Part shown: piece after piece, positions 10,399-23,304 of the stretch
Position numbering within the stretch: the first letter of the stretch is position 1
How the letters are laid out: each line of letters starts with the position of its first letter
DNA from: Irpex lacteus
Lineage: Eukaryota > Basidiomycota > Agaricomycetes > Polyporales > Irpicaceae
NCBI GenBank assembly: GCA_001986395.2
Contig: MQVO02000002.1
Coordinates: 1,240,001 to 1,304,000, forward strand
DNA length: 64,000 nt
Direction of reading: 5' to 3'
Position numbers and translations under genes: made by a program
Notes under the pieces: model-generated
What the model saw: only the letters and a program-made list of their open reading frames with translations
Database searches by the model: none
Told to the model about the DNA's origin: nothing

Positions 10399-12484
10399 AT
10401 GGCTGCACCCAAACAATTCCTCGATTACGTCGATGCCAACACAAATCAGTTCATTGCACGTCTCGCGGAAGCTGTAGCCATCCCCAGGTACGTTCGCAAA
10501 CGACTAATTAGACTAACACTGAACGAACCTCTGGGTAAATAGTATCAGCGGTGATATAAAGCGTCGCGAAGATGTGAAGAAAATGGGCCACTGGCTCGAG
10601 GCGGAGTTGAACAAGTTTGGTGTCAAGACTGAATTGATACCCCTTGGCGAACAGCACACAGAAGGCGTGGTTCTGGAGCTCCCTCCTGCAATCGTTGGAC
10701 GCATCGGCGACGATCCAAAGAAGAAGACGATCCTGATCTATGGCCATTATGATGTGCAGCCTGTATGTTTGCTTGCACGTTGTCATGCGTGACCTTGAAC
10801 TCATGTACAACACAACTTAGGCAAATCTCAGCGATGGCTGGAACACCGAACCTTTCAAGCTAGTCGTCGATGAAAAGTCTGGAAAGATGTTCGGCCGTGG
10901 CTCTACGGATGATAAGGGACCTATTATGGGCTGGCTTAACGTGCTCGAAGCTCACCACAAGCTTGGTCTTCCTCTACCGGTCAACCTTCGTTTCTGCTTT
11001 GAAGGAATGGAGGAAAGTGGAAGCGAGGGACTCGACGAATTCATTGCTGCCGAGGCTAAGAGAGATAACTGGTTCAAGGATGTCGACGCTGTTTGCATTG
11101 TGCGTTCTTCCACTTCGAATATCGCTAGGTTAGATCCTGATCAGATGCGTAGTCGGATAACTACTGGCTGAACGACCGCACGCCTGCCTTGACCTACGGT
11201 CTGCGTGGGCTGGCATACTTCAACGTCGTTATATCTGGCCCAGGTGCCGATCTGCATTCAGGTGTCTTCGGTGGTACAGTCCATGAGCCTATGACTGCTC
11301 TGATCGCGCTCCTGGGTAAACTTGTCTCTCAAGACGGTAGGATCCTCATCCCCGGAGTGTACGACGGCATCACCGCTGCAGACGACAGCGAGCTGTAAGT
11401 AACCTGTGCTTGTTGTCTTCATACATTATGCTGAAACGATTCATTAGCGAAATTTACCAGAAGCTCGACTACTCAGTCGCTGACCTTGAGGCTGCGGCCG
11501 GAGGCAAGATCGCCATCTCTGACGATAAGTCAACAGTCATCATGGCGCGCATGCGCAACCCTTCTCTGTCAATCCACGGTATCGAGGGCGCATTCTCAGG
11601 CGGAGGTGCGAAGACTGTCATCCCAGCCACTGTTGGCGGAAAGTTCAGTATTCGGTATGTCCTTTATGACATGTGGCTGTCCAATTTCCAACAATCTCAA
11701 CATGTCGATCGTTATACAGTCTCGTACCGCCCCAGAAACCTGATGACATCAGGGCCAAGGTGGAAAATTTCCTCGAGGCAGAGTTCGCGAAGCTCAACAC
11801 CAAGTGCAAGCTAACGGTTGAATACCTCCATGGTGGCATCCCGTGGGTGGCGGATCACAGGCACTGGAACTACGAGGCGGCTAAAAGAGCCACTGAGGTG
11901 AGTTGTGGAACCCTTGTGTGTTATGTGTCGTCGGAGGATGATCTGCCCCGTGCTTCTAACGCCCTTTTTCTATTCTATTGCCCATTTCCATCGTGATTAT
12001 TACGAACGCCGGTAACTGACTTTGTGTCCTTTGTTCCATTAACAGAGCATCTATCTTAAAAGCCCCGACTATACCCGCGAAGGTAAGATCCATTCTTATG
12101 TTGAATCTTCTTACTTGGTTGATTGCTGACTATGCGGAAAATTGCATCTATTAGGCGGATCTATCCCTGTAACGCTCACCTTTGCTGAAAACTTGGGCGT
12201 GAATGTCTTATTGCTTCCGATGGGCCGTGGTGACGATGGTGCTCAGTGAGTGACGCTCTTAGAGTCGCAGTCGAGAGTTTGATAGGGATGGAGGCTGACT
12301 ACTGAATCTAACCATCTAGCTCGACCAACGAGAAACTGGACAAGTCGAACTATATCCAGGGTGTAAGCATCTTCTGGCTTGTGCTCCGTGACAAGCGAAA
12401 CTGACGCAAATGAAACTTTTTCTGTGACAGACCAAACTTTTGGGCTCGTACCTTTACGAAGTCGGTGAGATCACCAAGGCATGA
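10399..12484 (+). CDS. DUG1: M20 Cys-Gly metallodipeptidase (CNDP family)
   Basis: Zinc/manganese dipeptidase that cleaves Cys-Gly during glutathione turnover in the cytosol. The start ATG at 10399 gives [20 protein letters not shown]. Metal and catalytic motifs appear in order: YGHYDVQP (His), [10 protein letters not shown] (bridging Asp), GMEESGSEG (catalytic Glu and ligand Glu), SDNYWL (ligand Asp, created by splicing at about 11150), and the dimerisation-domain histidine in [11 protein letters not shown]. The late ligand His lies in GRGDDGAHSTNEKLD, and the end is [13 protein letters not shown] at TGA 12482-12484. About nine to ten exons; total close to 475 residues, as usual. No break is seen. 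Confidence 0.95.
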
Positions 12485-12780
12485 AGAGACAGCTCCGTGC
12501 CGTCCATTTTCCAGTTTTGAGCCGTAAAGTTGTAGCCGTACACTCCGCTGGATGATTGAGGGAAGTAAGTGACAGGGAAAACAAATGTAAAGCAGACATA
12601 TGATGTATCAGTAGCCGTTGAATGCAAAGCAATACTCGTGTCCGTCGACTGTTTATGACCCTAGCATTTGTGCTAAGCTTTACATATGTATAGAACGCGT
12701 TGCTCGCGACGACATATTCCTACCAAACATAACTTCTAACCTAAGACTGCACTGTGCTCAGATGATACTAGTAATCATTG

Positions 12781-13601
12781 TCAATTGGAAGACGGAGATC
12801 CGTGTGGCTTCCTGTTCTTGAAGCCCTTCACAGGTATCGACTTCGACGAACTAGGTGCAGTAGTATCTGGGCCTCGTGGATTACGAATGACGGTCGTAAC
12901 CTGTGGCGAAGCCATGCGTATCGGTGGGCTTCCAGGCGTGTCTCGACGAGCTCGCGATGTTTCTGTGTCATTCCTCGAGACCGAACTAGCGGTAGTTTCG
13001 GCCTGGCTCGAAGATCCTCCAAAGATGCGCTCACGAGCCAGCTGATAGTCTGCCTCGCGCTGTACGAAAGATTTCTGCTGTGCGTCCGCAGCTGCAGATG
13101 TGACAGGCTGAGAGTTCGAGGTGGCTGAGGGACGCTTCAAGATCCGAATGGACGGCTGGAAAGCCGCTGGCGGTGGCGAGACGGTGGAGGCAGAGGAGGC
13201 GGTGGAGGCAAGAATTACTTGGGGCATTGGGGCCTTCCTGTTCCTGTGAAGGAGAAGACAGGTAATCGTTAGCTCACATGTTAGATGGGGTCTAATACTT
13301 GATTAGAGACAGAAGCAGATAATACATGGCGACGATATCATGTCGAAATAGAGTCTCGAGGTGCTAGGACGGGTATCGAAGGACTTACGCTTCTTCCCAT
13401 ATCTTTGTGGGCTCAACTTCGTCTTCTTCTTCGCCGTCGTCGTCCCAATCGTCGGGTACGGGGTCATCTCGTCTTACTACGGGTACAGTTGGCCGCGGCT
13501 CTGTCTTCCAATTCACAGCATTAGCGGAGAGAATCTTGAGCGTATCAACGCATACTTACGGAGGGATCATCCCAAGAGTCAGATGGTCCCGCAACTGGCA
13601 T
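12781..13601 (-). CDS. SUZ/SUZ-C domain protein, SZRD1-like
   Basis: Three exons on the minus strand, 13601-13560, 13504-13389 and 13243-12781, splice to 206 residues with phases 0 and 2 matching. The N-terminus has a Trp/Asp motif (SDSWDDPS) and an acidic VPDDWDDDGEEEDE segment. The SUZ domain reads RILKRPSA followed by KSFVQREADYQLARERIFG, and the C-terminal SUZ-C motif reads VIRNPRGPD plus KGFKNRK. This order (acidic head, SUZ, SUZ-C) is that of animal SZRD1 and fungal relatives; SUZ domains bind RNA. Pro/Ser-rich spacers between domains look disordered. It is convergent with DUG1, 297 bases apart. Involvement in mRNA metabolism is inferred from the domain. Confidence 0.85.
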
Positions 13602-16600
13602 TGCGATGCTGCCTAGCAGCGGTTCACTTGGCTGCACCAAGTAAACCTAGTCCATCGAGATTACGCGTGGAGACTGCCGGCGTCTCTCCGCCACGTGGCT
13701 GCTATACACGAGGCGCTGTATACTATAATTGCCCCTTAACTGCTTCAAATCGCACTCCGCAGCACAAATACGCGGCGAAAAAAAATATTGCCAAGTAACG
13801 GGTTGAGTATGGGCAGTGTACCTCAATGTACCCTCGGTGAGGGAGCAATGGAGCCGAAAGCCTCGTCTCCTTGTTTACATTCCCGCTTGCACATGGTGGC
13901 GTACCAGGGCGCACTACCAAGTCCGAGAAAGCCGCAATACCCAGATTTTTTGCCAGTGATAGAGTTGTGTACACCTGCCTCTTATGGAGCTTTTATGGAG
14001 TATACACACTCTTAGTCACCGTTATCCGCTATCGGCTATTAGAGGCAGCAGGTACTAAGCAGTGGTATATACAGCAGTAAATTAAATCTTGGTCGGCCTA
14101 CTCTATAAACCCTTTTGGTAGGACGATGTGTCGCTGACCATTGGCTGGTGAATTTGCGAGTGCCACCTCTTAGTAACATGTGAGGGCAAATTTCCATTGG
14201 TCCATCATCTCCTCAGCATCTTGAGCCCAATCACCTGTGTTCTAGATAAAAGGAGCGTCCCTGGTACGTATCGCTTTAGTGAAGATCTAGACGGTCACCG
14301 ACCTAGCAAGCTAGTTCTATAAGTGGCTTGAACAGGTATGGTACGTGCGTGACATCGAGGACAAGGTCGATCGAACCAGCGCCGCTAACATCTACTGAAC
14401 CGAAACGAACCTAGAACTCGTTGGCGTTAGACGCGTATTTGGAGACGACTAGACATGAAGGCAGCTGGTATTGAAATTATCGACAACATCTCGTCGGGGT
14501 TACCTTGGGGTCAAAGGGAAGCAAAATTGGAGAACCCCTCTCTGTCGATCGCGAAGTCGACTTACCGGCGGCGGCGACACCACGTTTGTCCGCGTTAGAT
14601 AAGCTGAGAATTTAGACTTGCAGACAGGCGAGATTGCATGGAGTTCAGATCGCTGGTCGGGTGAATGTTTTTTCTCCCTGCCCCTCCGCAGAATTGCTAT
14701 CTGATAACTGGAACGTAGTAAGTAAGCATTGGGAGTTTACGTCATTGTCTACGAGAGGTCTCGTGCCGTGTGGGGAGGAGGACATGAAAGGAACTTATCG
14801 GACAACCTCACCGACAGAATGGCAGTCAGCCCCAGCGTGACGTGCGAGAAGTAGTCACTGCGACAGTGTCAGCCGATACCAGTGCTGAGTGCATGCAGTA
14901 TTTGTAAAGAAGCCTCAGTGCGACCTAACAATCAAAAATACCATCAATGAATCCCCGTACATTCCCTCTGGCAACAATGCCGTATTAGACACACGTCCAC
15001 GAGGTGTACGACTTCTGCTTCTTACCGCGGTAGCAGTTGCGAGAAAACTTCTCGAAGTTATCGCCGATATTCAACACGACACTCTTGCTCATTCTATCGT
15101 CGTTGGCTCCATGGGGTATCCGTAACTCACTCGAATTTTAAATTTAGACCATATCATCTGGTTGACTAGTGGCCACGTTTAATCAATGAAAACGATCGAA
15201 TCTACACGGAGTACGTACCGACAGTCCGTCGCACAAAGGAGACATTGATTAGGGTCTTTCACTAGGCAAGACGTCACACCTGCCGTATGCGTCTGAGGAC
15301 CCGTACAATTGTGTAGTTAGCTTGAGTCGCGGCCAATTGCTGAGGCCACCGTTCATTAACCTGGAATGTCCGGTAAGTGCAACAACTACATGAGGCAGTC
15401 TCGAGTTGCTTTCATCAAGAACAAAGTCGTTTTTGCTCGCCGGAACGGGGGCTTCAAGCTCGGAGAGCCGTGTTGAACTCAATCATAAACTGAACGACTG
15501 GCCTTCGCACAGCCTCGCGTGTGAATGGGGTACTCGACATGAGAAAAATAAACTGGAAGAAGCAACGGAGTCCACAATGACAAGTGCCATTTGTGGAGCT
15601 GCTCATGCCTCAGATCAGCGACTCCCTGTTTCTTGTTGTACCCCGCCACCAACAGAAAATCTGTTGTGCCACCCTGACAAACATCATAGAAGTTTACGGT
15701 GTTGGATCTGATGTGGGGAACGTTTCGTTTCCACACGCACTCGATCAATGACATGTGCGCGTGTTCTACTTGTGAATGGCTAAGAATGTGCAAGTCGATA
15801 AGCAATACGCTTCTTATGGCCAGTTTCAAACTTACAAGTGGATACTTTGAATGAATTGACCGTACCGATGTTCACCGCAGAGGCCGGTGCTGTCAGCTGT
15901 CCCTTCATGACTACTTATTTTCGTCGTCAAAGTTACTTATGGTCGATGGGAGCCCGGAAGGTTTCCGGCCTACAATGATCGTGGTGTTGGACCTTACATA
16001 ACAGAAAATTGCAGAGATCCATAGAACAATCCGAGAACAAATCCTCCAAAAGGGAATAGTTCGATACCAGGCAGCGCCACCTTGTTCCTGAATGCCGTAC
16101 GTTTTGCTGACATCCTCAGAGGGGGTTCGAGGTACGTCTACGCCAGTAGCACGAGGATCGCATTGCTGATGTTTGCCAAGAAGAAGGGAGCTTTTCAGTG
16201 ATTTTCTTACCGCCGGCTCTGGAATTTCGGCGCGTTTGTCCGTGACCATGGTGGCGCTTTAGCATGGGCGCCTATCGATTCTCGAGAAACGGATCGGCTG
16301 CTTTTGGCTGCGCCGAGCTGTCGGATCACGCCATCGGTTCCGTTAGACTGTTGCATGAATTTGAATAACGTTACAGGATGTTAGCGAACGCCTGATGCTC
16401 AACATCCAAGTACTGACGGCGGGGAGCGGGCAGTCATGGCCTCGAGGTGTATGACGTGCAAGTGTCAGTGGCCGCAAGACATAGGCGACCAAAGCACGTT
16501 TCACCGGAAATGCAGCAACAGGATGTGAATTGCGCAGTTAAAGCTGACATTGTCGGAGAGAGTAAGGACGGTGTAAAGTTGTCTCTTTCGCCTTCGGACT

Positions 16601-18134
16601 GAACACTATTGAGTGAGCATAGTCGGCACTGTTCGATAATGACGCATCACCTTACAAGGCAGTGAGAGAATGTCTGCGGACAGCAGTGCGGGAAAGACAG
16701 CTTACGATGGAAACGAAGCGGCCGTCGGCGCCCCGGAATTTCCTAAAGGGGATAACAATCCTGCCTTACTAACGGGTGACACCATTAGAAAAGTCTAAAC
16801 AAGTCCGTTGCAGAATTTTGGTTAGGACGATTTTGAATCAAGCGCGTGACGATGGGTGCGGACCGCGGTCGTGTTGTTGTGGTTATCGCCATCGCATTTG
16901 GAATTGGGAGGTGATCAGCGTCATGTTCAAGCTCGTCGTCCTCGACGGAAACAAAGCAGCAACACCCCAACAGAATGCAAGGAAACTGATGCCTCGGTGG
17001 ACTCCTCAAGCCCGGGCACTGCTCACTGGATGAAGCCAGCCGCACCTGTACGATCATGGCGGTGCAGCGAGAGGGCGCACCGACGGGAGTTGCATGAATG
17101 GATCGAGGGTGATCGACCTCTGGTTGGAAGTGGCCCCGCTGGTCCAGGTGACCCGGGTGGGACAGTAGAGAGAGAAGATCAATCAGACTGTGACTGAGGA
17201 CAAGATTCGACATCACGGTGGTACGTAAAGGGGACGCATGGCCACGGCTGTATAGAGATAGCTTTCTTGGTGCTTTATGTCTAAAGAAAATTCAGGATTT
17301 ATGCGTGCGTGTGGCCCAGCATGTTGCATGACTAGAGGGTGCCAGGGAGACGAACTGCTGCCGCCAGAAGGAGTTCAGGTCGAACGAGGCCTGAGAAGAA
17401 AGAGCCTGTTGTGGTTAGGGTTAGTGTGACCGTGGCCACGTGAGACAGACGGCCACCGAAGTCAGAAGCGGCGTCGGACCCTGCGGTACTAAACGCGGAC
17501 GCTCAGAGCTTGTCCTCTCAAACCCACTCGAGGACGTGAGACAGCACGAGTGCATCGACTTTCCCTCCTCGCTCGCCACAGTAGCCAACGAGGTCGGGTG
17601 CAGTTGAAACGGACTAGCGTCGGTTTGACTGCGTGGGTAAGTGATCCGCAAATCTGATCTAACCAGTCGGCGGGCACAAAACAGGGAAAGGAGGCAGTCC
17701 AGCCCACAGGTCCGTGGTTCAGGCATTTCAGGTTGGTTCAGTTGTCTCTCATCGAGTCTCGAATCTGACCACAAACACACCTCGAAAGATCGTGCAGGGG
17801 CAGCCCACATTGCTACGATCGCTTAGCCAGGGCTCGCGTGTCACACCAAAGTGCTCTTTCGAGCCCAACCTCACAGCGTCTCCACCTCCTCTTTCCGGAC
17901 GGTAAAGCCGAGCCATCTAAAATTTCAGTCCCTCTTTCCGGCTCTCGCAGTCGTTCGAATTAGCGGTTCGTATTCAAATTCACGTCTAAATTCATCACTA
18001 ACTCCTCCTTCCGTTTCTGTCTGTCAACCTTCGTGTTTGCCTCCGCTGGGATCGGCCGCATTGCCTTTAATCCTCTCGCCTCCACCGTCTCTCGCTCTTC
18101 CATCTTTCCCTTCTTGGACTCGTACCTGCTGGAC
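13602..18134. other. Long gene-poor region upstream of the transcription factor
   Basis: About 4.5 kb without a gene I can support. Open frames on both strands reach at most about 143 codons (for example minus 16785-17216 and minus 15479-15829). They show biased compositions, no domain, and no consistent splice partners. No long terminal repeats, tRNA or microsatellite could be seen by eye. The last 500 bases are C/T-rich (many tctcc and ctctttcc runs) and look like a long 5' leader of the Zn2Cys6 gene. The rest may be regulatory DNA, a non-coding transcript or a decayed element. Confidence 0.4.
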
Positions 18135-21100
18135 ATGACTTATCCTGACCCCAACTATGCCAACCGCCGCTATGCCTACGCTGGCCCCTACCGCGACCGG
18201 TCATTCGCCGCTGCCGGACAACAGTTACAACAGCCGCCCATTACTGTCAAAGTAGAGGACGTTGACGGACCACCTTCACTCGCCAACTCTCAGTATTCTC
18301 AGCAAGCGCCTGTTTCTTCTTACTATCGCTTTGGTGGCCCCAACGGACCACCTAGCTCAATCTCTGGCAGCAGTTCTCCTTCGACGCCTGTCACTCCCTT
18401 CAGCTTCATGTCTGGTACTTGGCCAGGGCCTTCTTCGTCTTCTCATCCAGGCTCCATGGCCGGCCCCTCGTTTCAGCAACCTTATCAAGCCGGTCGTCTT
18501 CACAGTGGATATGCTATGCATAGCCCGCTTGAAGGACATCCCCACCACTCACTGCCAGTACAGGACGACTACGACGACGAAGACGAAGGTATGGGAGAGC
18601 TCCCGCCAGGCGTCAGCGGATATGGGAGCTCAGGGGTTGAAACGTCGGGCATGGGCAAGGCGGGGGACAAGCAGGTTCGCAGGCGAAGTAGCAAAGCGTG
18701 TGACCAATGTAGAAAGTCCAAGTGTAAGTGCGAGAGAAGTAGCCCCGCGGAACCATGCAAGAACTGCATTCTCCTTGGAACTGGTACGTTTCGCTCTTAG
18801 TACGCCTCGGAACCTAGTCCGTCCTGACTCATGACAATCGACATTGCTTGTAGCGTGCACGTTCCTGGGTCCCTCTCGGAAACGTGGTCCTCCCAAGGGC
18901 TATATCGATGCCATCGAGGCTCGATTGCATCAGACTGAAGCCCTCGTCGGTATCTTGCTCGCAAGCAAGGACAGCAGGGCGAAGTCATTGTTGGAGGACC
19001 TTAGTGAGGTAAGTTCCCGCGCATGATTCTTTCGTCATTCTGTCGGATGCTTTTGCTCTCCTTTCCCGGCGCACAAAGCAAGGGTGCCTTGTGCCACCGA
19101 GCGGGAGACCCTGCCGAGATCGGGCTTAGGCTTTTATTTTACTTTACCGGAATAATTCTGATGCTCATTCTGTCATGTTTCAGGATGCACTTGCGAAGGA
19201 AATTATCGAGCGAGTGAACAACTCCCCGTATGGTCACAAAGGGAAGAAGCGTGGCGGAAACTCGGCTGTCTCTAGAGCAAAGCCAGCCTCTCCGTCAGAA
19301 CCTAAGCAGGATAACCCATCACCTCCTCCTCCGCAGCCTATACAGTACGTCTTTGTGATGGTTTCTGTTCATCGTTACGCAAGACTAAGTACCTGCTACT
19401 TATATTATTTGTAGCCCGACGAGCGAGTGGCAGGATTCGGTTACTTCCCACCTAAATTCGAAAGCTACTCAGCGAAACACGGTCGTCGCAGACGGAGAAT
19501 CGTTCGGTGAAATTGGGTTCTCTACACTTCCTTCACCCACGATTGGAGCGAATGCTTCCACAGGGCAGCGGTCTGACGATGACGCGTCGAGAGAGCGCAA
19601 CGGTCGACCTATCCTCAGTGTGCACCCGCCGAGGGAGAATTCCGCTGGTGTCACTTCACCTGCTTCCACCACCGATCGCGGGGACAACGAGCAGCCTCGT
19701 CGCCAGAAACGTCGAGTCGACAATAACGAGGTGAACGGCGGGTCGTCACATGCCAACTCGCCGGCCTCGACTTCGCTGTCTGGACGGTCGCAGTCGCCAG
19801 CCCAGACCTACCCTTCACCTCATCCCGCATTAATGAGTAAGCACTCGGTGAGCTCGCTCCAGGGCGGAAGGTCACCGGACGCCCGAGAAGCCGCACCCGG
19901 TTATGAGACTCAGGATGAAGACGAATCTGGAGAGGATGAGCTTGCGGTTGCGGTTGGGCAGTTGAGTATGAACGAGGATCTCCAGGTCCGTTACCATGGC
20001 AAGGCGAGCGGTCTCCACTTTTTGAACGCTAGCGAGCGAGATGATGGTCGTAGCGAGGGTGGTATTTGGTGAGTAACATTTTCATATTCTATGTTCTGGC
20101 GTACGACGTTCTAACGGTGCAACAGGCGATTCCCTAAGGCTAGAGTTTGGCCGCCAGTCTCTGCTGATGCACACACGCCGACCAAGAGCGAGGACGAATG
20201 GATCTCTCGCCTCCCAGCTTTAGATATCCAGGAGCACTTGCTTGAGGTGTACTTTACCTACGTCCACTCTCAGTTGCCTATCGTGCACAAGAAATCTTTC
20301 ATGGAGATATTCCGAACTGGGTATGTCTCATATGCTCGATTCGCGAAGTTCCGCTTTCTCACTTCTATGTAGGAACCTCGGGACGATGGACTCACCTCAA
20401 ACTGCTTCTACTCATTCCTCCCAAGGTGGTATGTCGCGACCGCTACGTATCCCATCCCTCTTGCTCCTTGCCATGTTTTCGATCGCTGCACGTTACTCCA
20501 CCGCTGCTGCACTTCCCCCGGTGCCCGGAGCGATGTGGGCCGCAGGTGACGACTTTATGGCAGATGCTAAGGTGATACTGGACAGCAGCTATGCTCAATC
20601 GCGTCCAAGCACTTGTCAGGCTCTTCTCCTTCTCGGCTATCGCGAGATTGGAATTGGCGCCATGGCCCAAGCTTGGCTATACATCGGCATGGCCGTCCGT
20701 ATGGCTCAGGACCTTGGTCTACATAAGAACGCCGACCAGTGGAAGAACGTTCGCCAGTCGCTGTTTACGAATGAGGAGTTGCAGGAGCGCAGGCGGATCT
20801 GGTACGGATGCGTGGTGATGGATAAATATGTCTCGTCATATATTGGTACGGAGACAGCCCTTTCGTCACTTTGTTGTTTGTACTGACCTAGATTTTAGGT
20901 CGTCCGGTCGCTATTTTTGAGCACGACTTTGACACAGAGCTACCGAGTATCGAAGAGGTATGTCACCCGATTATAATGTCATCGAGAGCGTAACCTAATT
21001 TCTCGCGCTAAGTCTGATGAATTGGAGACATGGTCGACGCATATGTCTCCTGTTTACCTCGACGACGGAACAGAAGAACATTCTCCTGCGCCGCTAACGT

Positions 21101-22505
21101 CGACCGGCAGGGTAATATCTTGCTTCAACGAGTCTGCCAAACTTTGTGAGTCACGATTTACGCCTTTCAATGGTTGGTTCTAAGTTCGTTACGTCTAGCT
21201 ATCATCTTGAGCATGATCATGCAAACGATCTATCCCATTCGTCCACACAGCTTCCGACAAGCCGAGTTCAGCAGAATTGAACAGCTGTTGAATAAATGGT
21301 ATCTCGAGCTACCCGAGCATCTTCGGTTCGACGCGAACACTCCCAAGTATGCCACCCATCCGCCCCACATCCTCACTCTTCATATGCAGTATTGGTGCAC
21401 CGTGTTACTCTTGCACCGTCCTTTGTAAGTCTACTTCTTCAGACTTGTGAGCCTATCGACCGACAAGATTTTTGTTCTCCAGCATCCGTCACTTGGCTAG
21501 TTCTCCCACGAAGGGGTAAGTTCCATAGGTTTAGATGTGCAATTATCCGCTAACTATCGTGCCTTAGCTCGTCTCCCACATCGAGAGAATCTGAGCTCCG
21601 TGCCAACTCTCGCAAGCACTACGATCAGTGTGTTCAAGCAGCCAACATGATCACGTCTGTTGGTACGTCATACTCTGCCATATAGCCTGAAGATAGAGCT
21701 TATCGGTTATCTAGTGAGCGTGTACATCAAGCACCACTGCCCGAGGCGTGCCTCCGTGTTCTTGTGCTACTATGTCTTCACAGCGGCCGTGATGCACGTT
21801 CATACCCGTGAGTACATTTACGGACACTTAAGTAGCCTGAGACTTATTTTCTCCGGCAGTCACAACGTATCCTCATGACCCACCGGCCAGCTCTGGTCTT
21901 CGGAAGTGCATGGAGATGTTGGAGCGCATGCAGCGAGTATGGCCTAGCGCCTGGCGTGCCAAAGAGCTTATACACGGCTCTAAGGTACAGGCACTGAAGG
22001 AGACCGCTCATGGCTCGCCTGAGCGAACGAAGAGAGTTGCTGAGTCGTCTGCGGATGACCTGCCCTCCGACGGTCGTGCCACCAACGGAGTTGTATATCG
22101 TCAACCCCAGCCTGTGTACGGCGAAGGAGGACCTGCCGGCCTCAGCCCGGCTACCCCCTTAATCTTGACCTGCAGCACGCGGAGTCACCCACGTACTACC
22201 AGTACTCCCGCTGGGCATCTGAGGGTGGTGCTATAGGCAGCATGAGCGGCAGTCTATCCACGTCCGTGCTGCCCCAGACGTACAGCACTGGCCTGGTCGA
22301 TGAACGTCTGCAACGGCATCCTGACCGGCAAGGGCGCTATCCCGCTTACTGGAACGACTATTCATCTCTGGGTCAAATGGATCCGACATACGCCATGCCC
22401 GTCATGAACGAACTCGTTTCTGAGCATCCTGATGACGCTCAACCTGGCCAGTCTTTGTACATGCCTGACCAATACTCAATCTACAGTGCGTCCGCTGTGT
22501 TTTGA
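18135..22505 (+). CDS. Zn2Cys6 fungal-specific transcription factor
   Basis: The start ATG at 18135 gives MTYPDPNYANRRYAYAGPY, since no ATG lies upstream in frame. A Gly/Ser/Pro-rich head precedes the binuclear zinc cluster. Cysteines at about residues 189, 192, 199, 208, 211 and 218 give C-x2-C-x6-C-x8-C-x2-C-x6-C, with an intron before the last Cys. A linker RKRGPPKGYIDAIEARL and dimerisation helix follow. The middle-homology region (PF04082 type) includes YFTYVHSQLPIVHKKSF, LLLAMFSIAARYS, LLLGYREIGIGAMAQAW and ERRRIWYGCVVMDKY. The tail is Gln/Tyr/Pro-rich. Roughly 15 exons. A 56-base GTTGTA...CTCAG intron near 22087-22142 restores the last frame. The layout resembles XlnR/CLR-type regulators of carbohydrate metabolism, but the target set is unknown. 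Confidence 0.88.
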
Positions 22506-23304
22506 GCCACAGGAAGACACAAGTCGCTGACGAGAACTTCCTCAAACCAGACAATCTATCCCAGAACAATTAATCCAGCCTATTCCCCAAGCGTGTGTCC
22601 CATTTTTCTCCTCGCTCCGTAATATCGTTCGAACACATCATTCTTGTATATCGCATACTCGCTATTCCGCCTATCTCTATCCCTTCCTCGTTCTTCCTTT
22701 CTTTCCCTCTCGTCTGTCATTTTCCCTATGATAATCTGTAATAGTTACGCTCCCAGTTTCGCAGGTTAGATCGCTGTCCGTCTATCTGTTTGTAGCTCTA
22801 TCGTTAACCGGATTTACTGTCAAGAATTCTTTCTCTCTTGTTTTGGACTTGATCTGGACACTTTTCAGTGCACGTCTTTCAAACGACGCCTTTCGCATAG
22901 TCGTCGACATCTTGCCGCCATACAGTAGAATTATCTGAAAATATTCGGACTCGTACATGGACGATTCGACGTTCAATACAAAATTTACAAATGAACGATT
23001 TGCTGTGTTCTTTCCATCATACTTTAGCAGTTCATTTACAATTGCAACAGCGGTCGTAAGTCAAAGAAAACGCTACGTAAGACATGACGCCTTATCAGCC
23101 CAGAAGCACTCCAGACTTTCGAGCCTGATCAGTACTCTATCAATCATAAGTTTTGCGCCCTTCCCACTTGACAATAGGCAACTCTTCTCGCGTTCGTTGA
23201 GTTCGAAGATGCGGATTGGATGGAGAGCCTGCAGGGCTTTGATAGATGACCCCGCAACTCGGTAGCTCCAATTCATCCCATACGCCCGCAACAGCCCGTT
23301 TTCT
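22506..23304. other. Convergent 3' intergenic region
   Basis: The 3' flanks of the transcription factor (+) and the Ser/Pro-rich gene (-). A T/C-rich segment at 22610-22720 and AT-rich DNA around 22960-23050 are seen. No gene is supported. Confidence 0.45.

Noticed and set aside
12781..13128. Plus-strand frames over the SUZ protein gene
   Set aside because: They are antisense shadows of the SUZ and SUZ-C exons.
16785..17216. 143-codon minus-strand frame and its antisense partner
   Set aside because: Both strands are open over the same stretch, as expected for GC-rich chance frames, and neither has recognisable content.
18033..18134. N-terminal extension of the transcription factor
   Set aside because: The open frame extends upstream, but its first codon is GTG and the sequence is C/T-rich leader-like; the first ATG is 18135.
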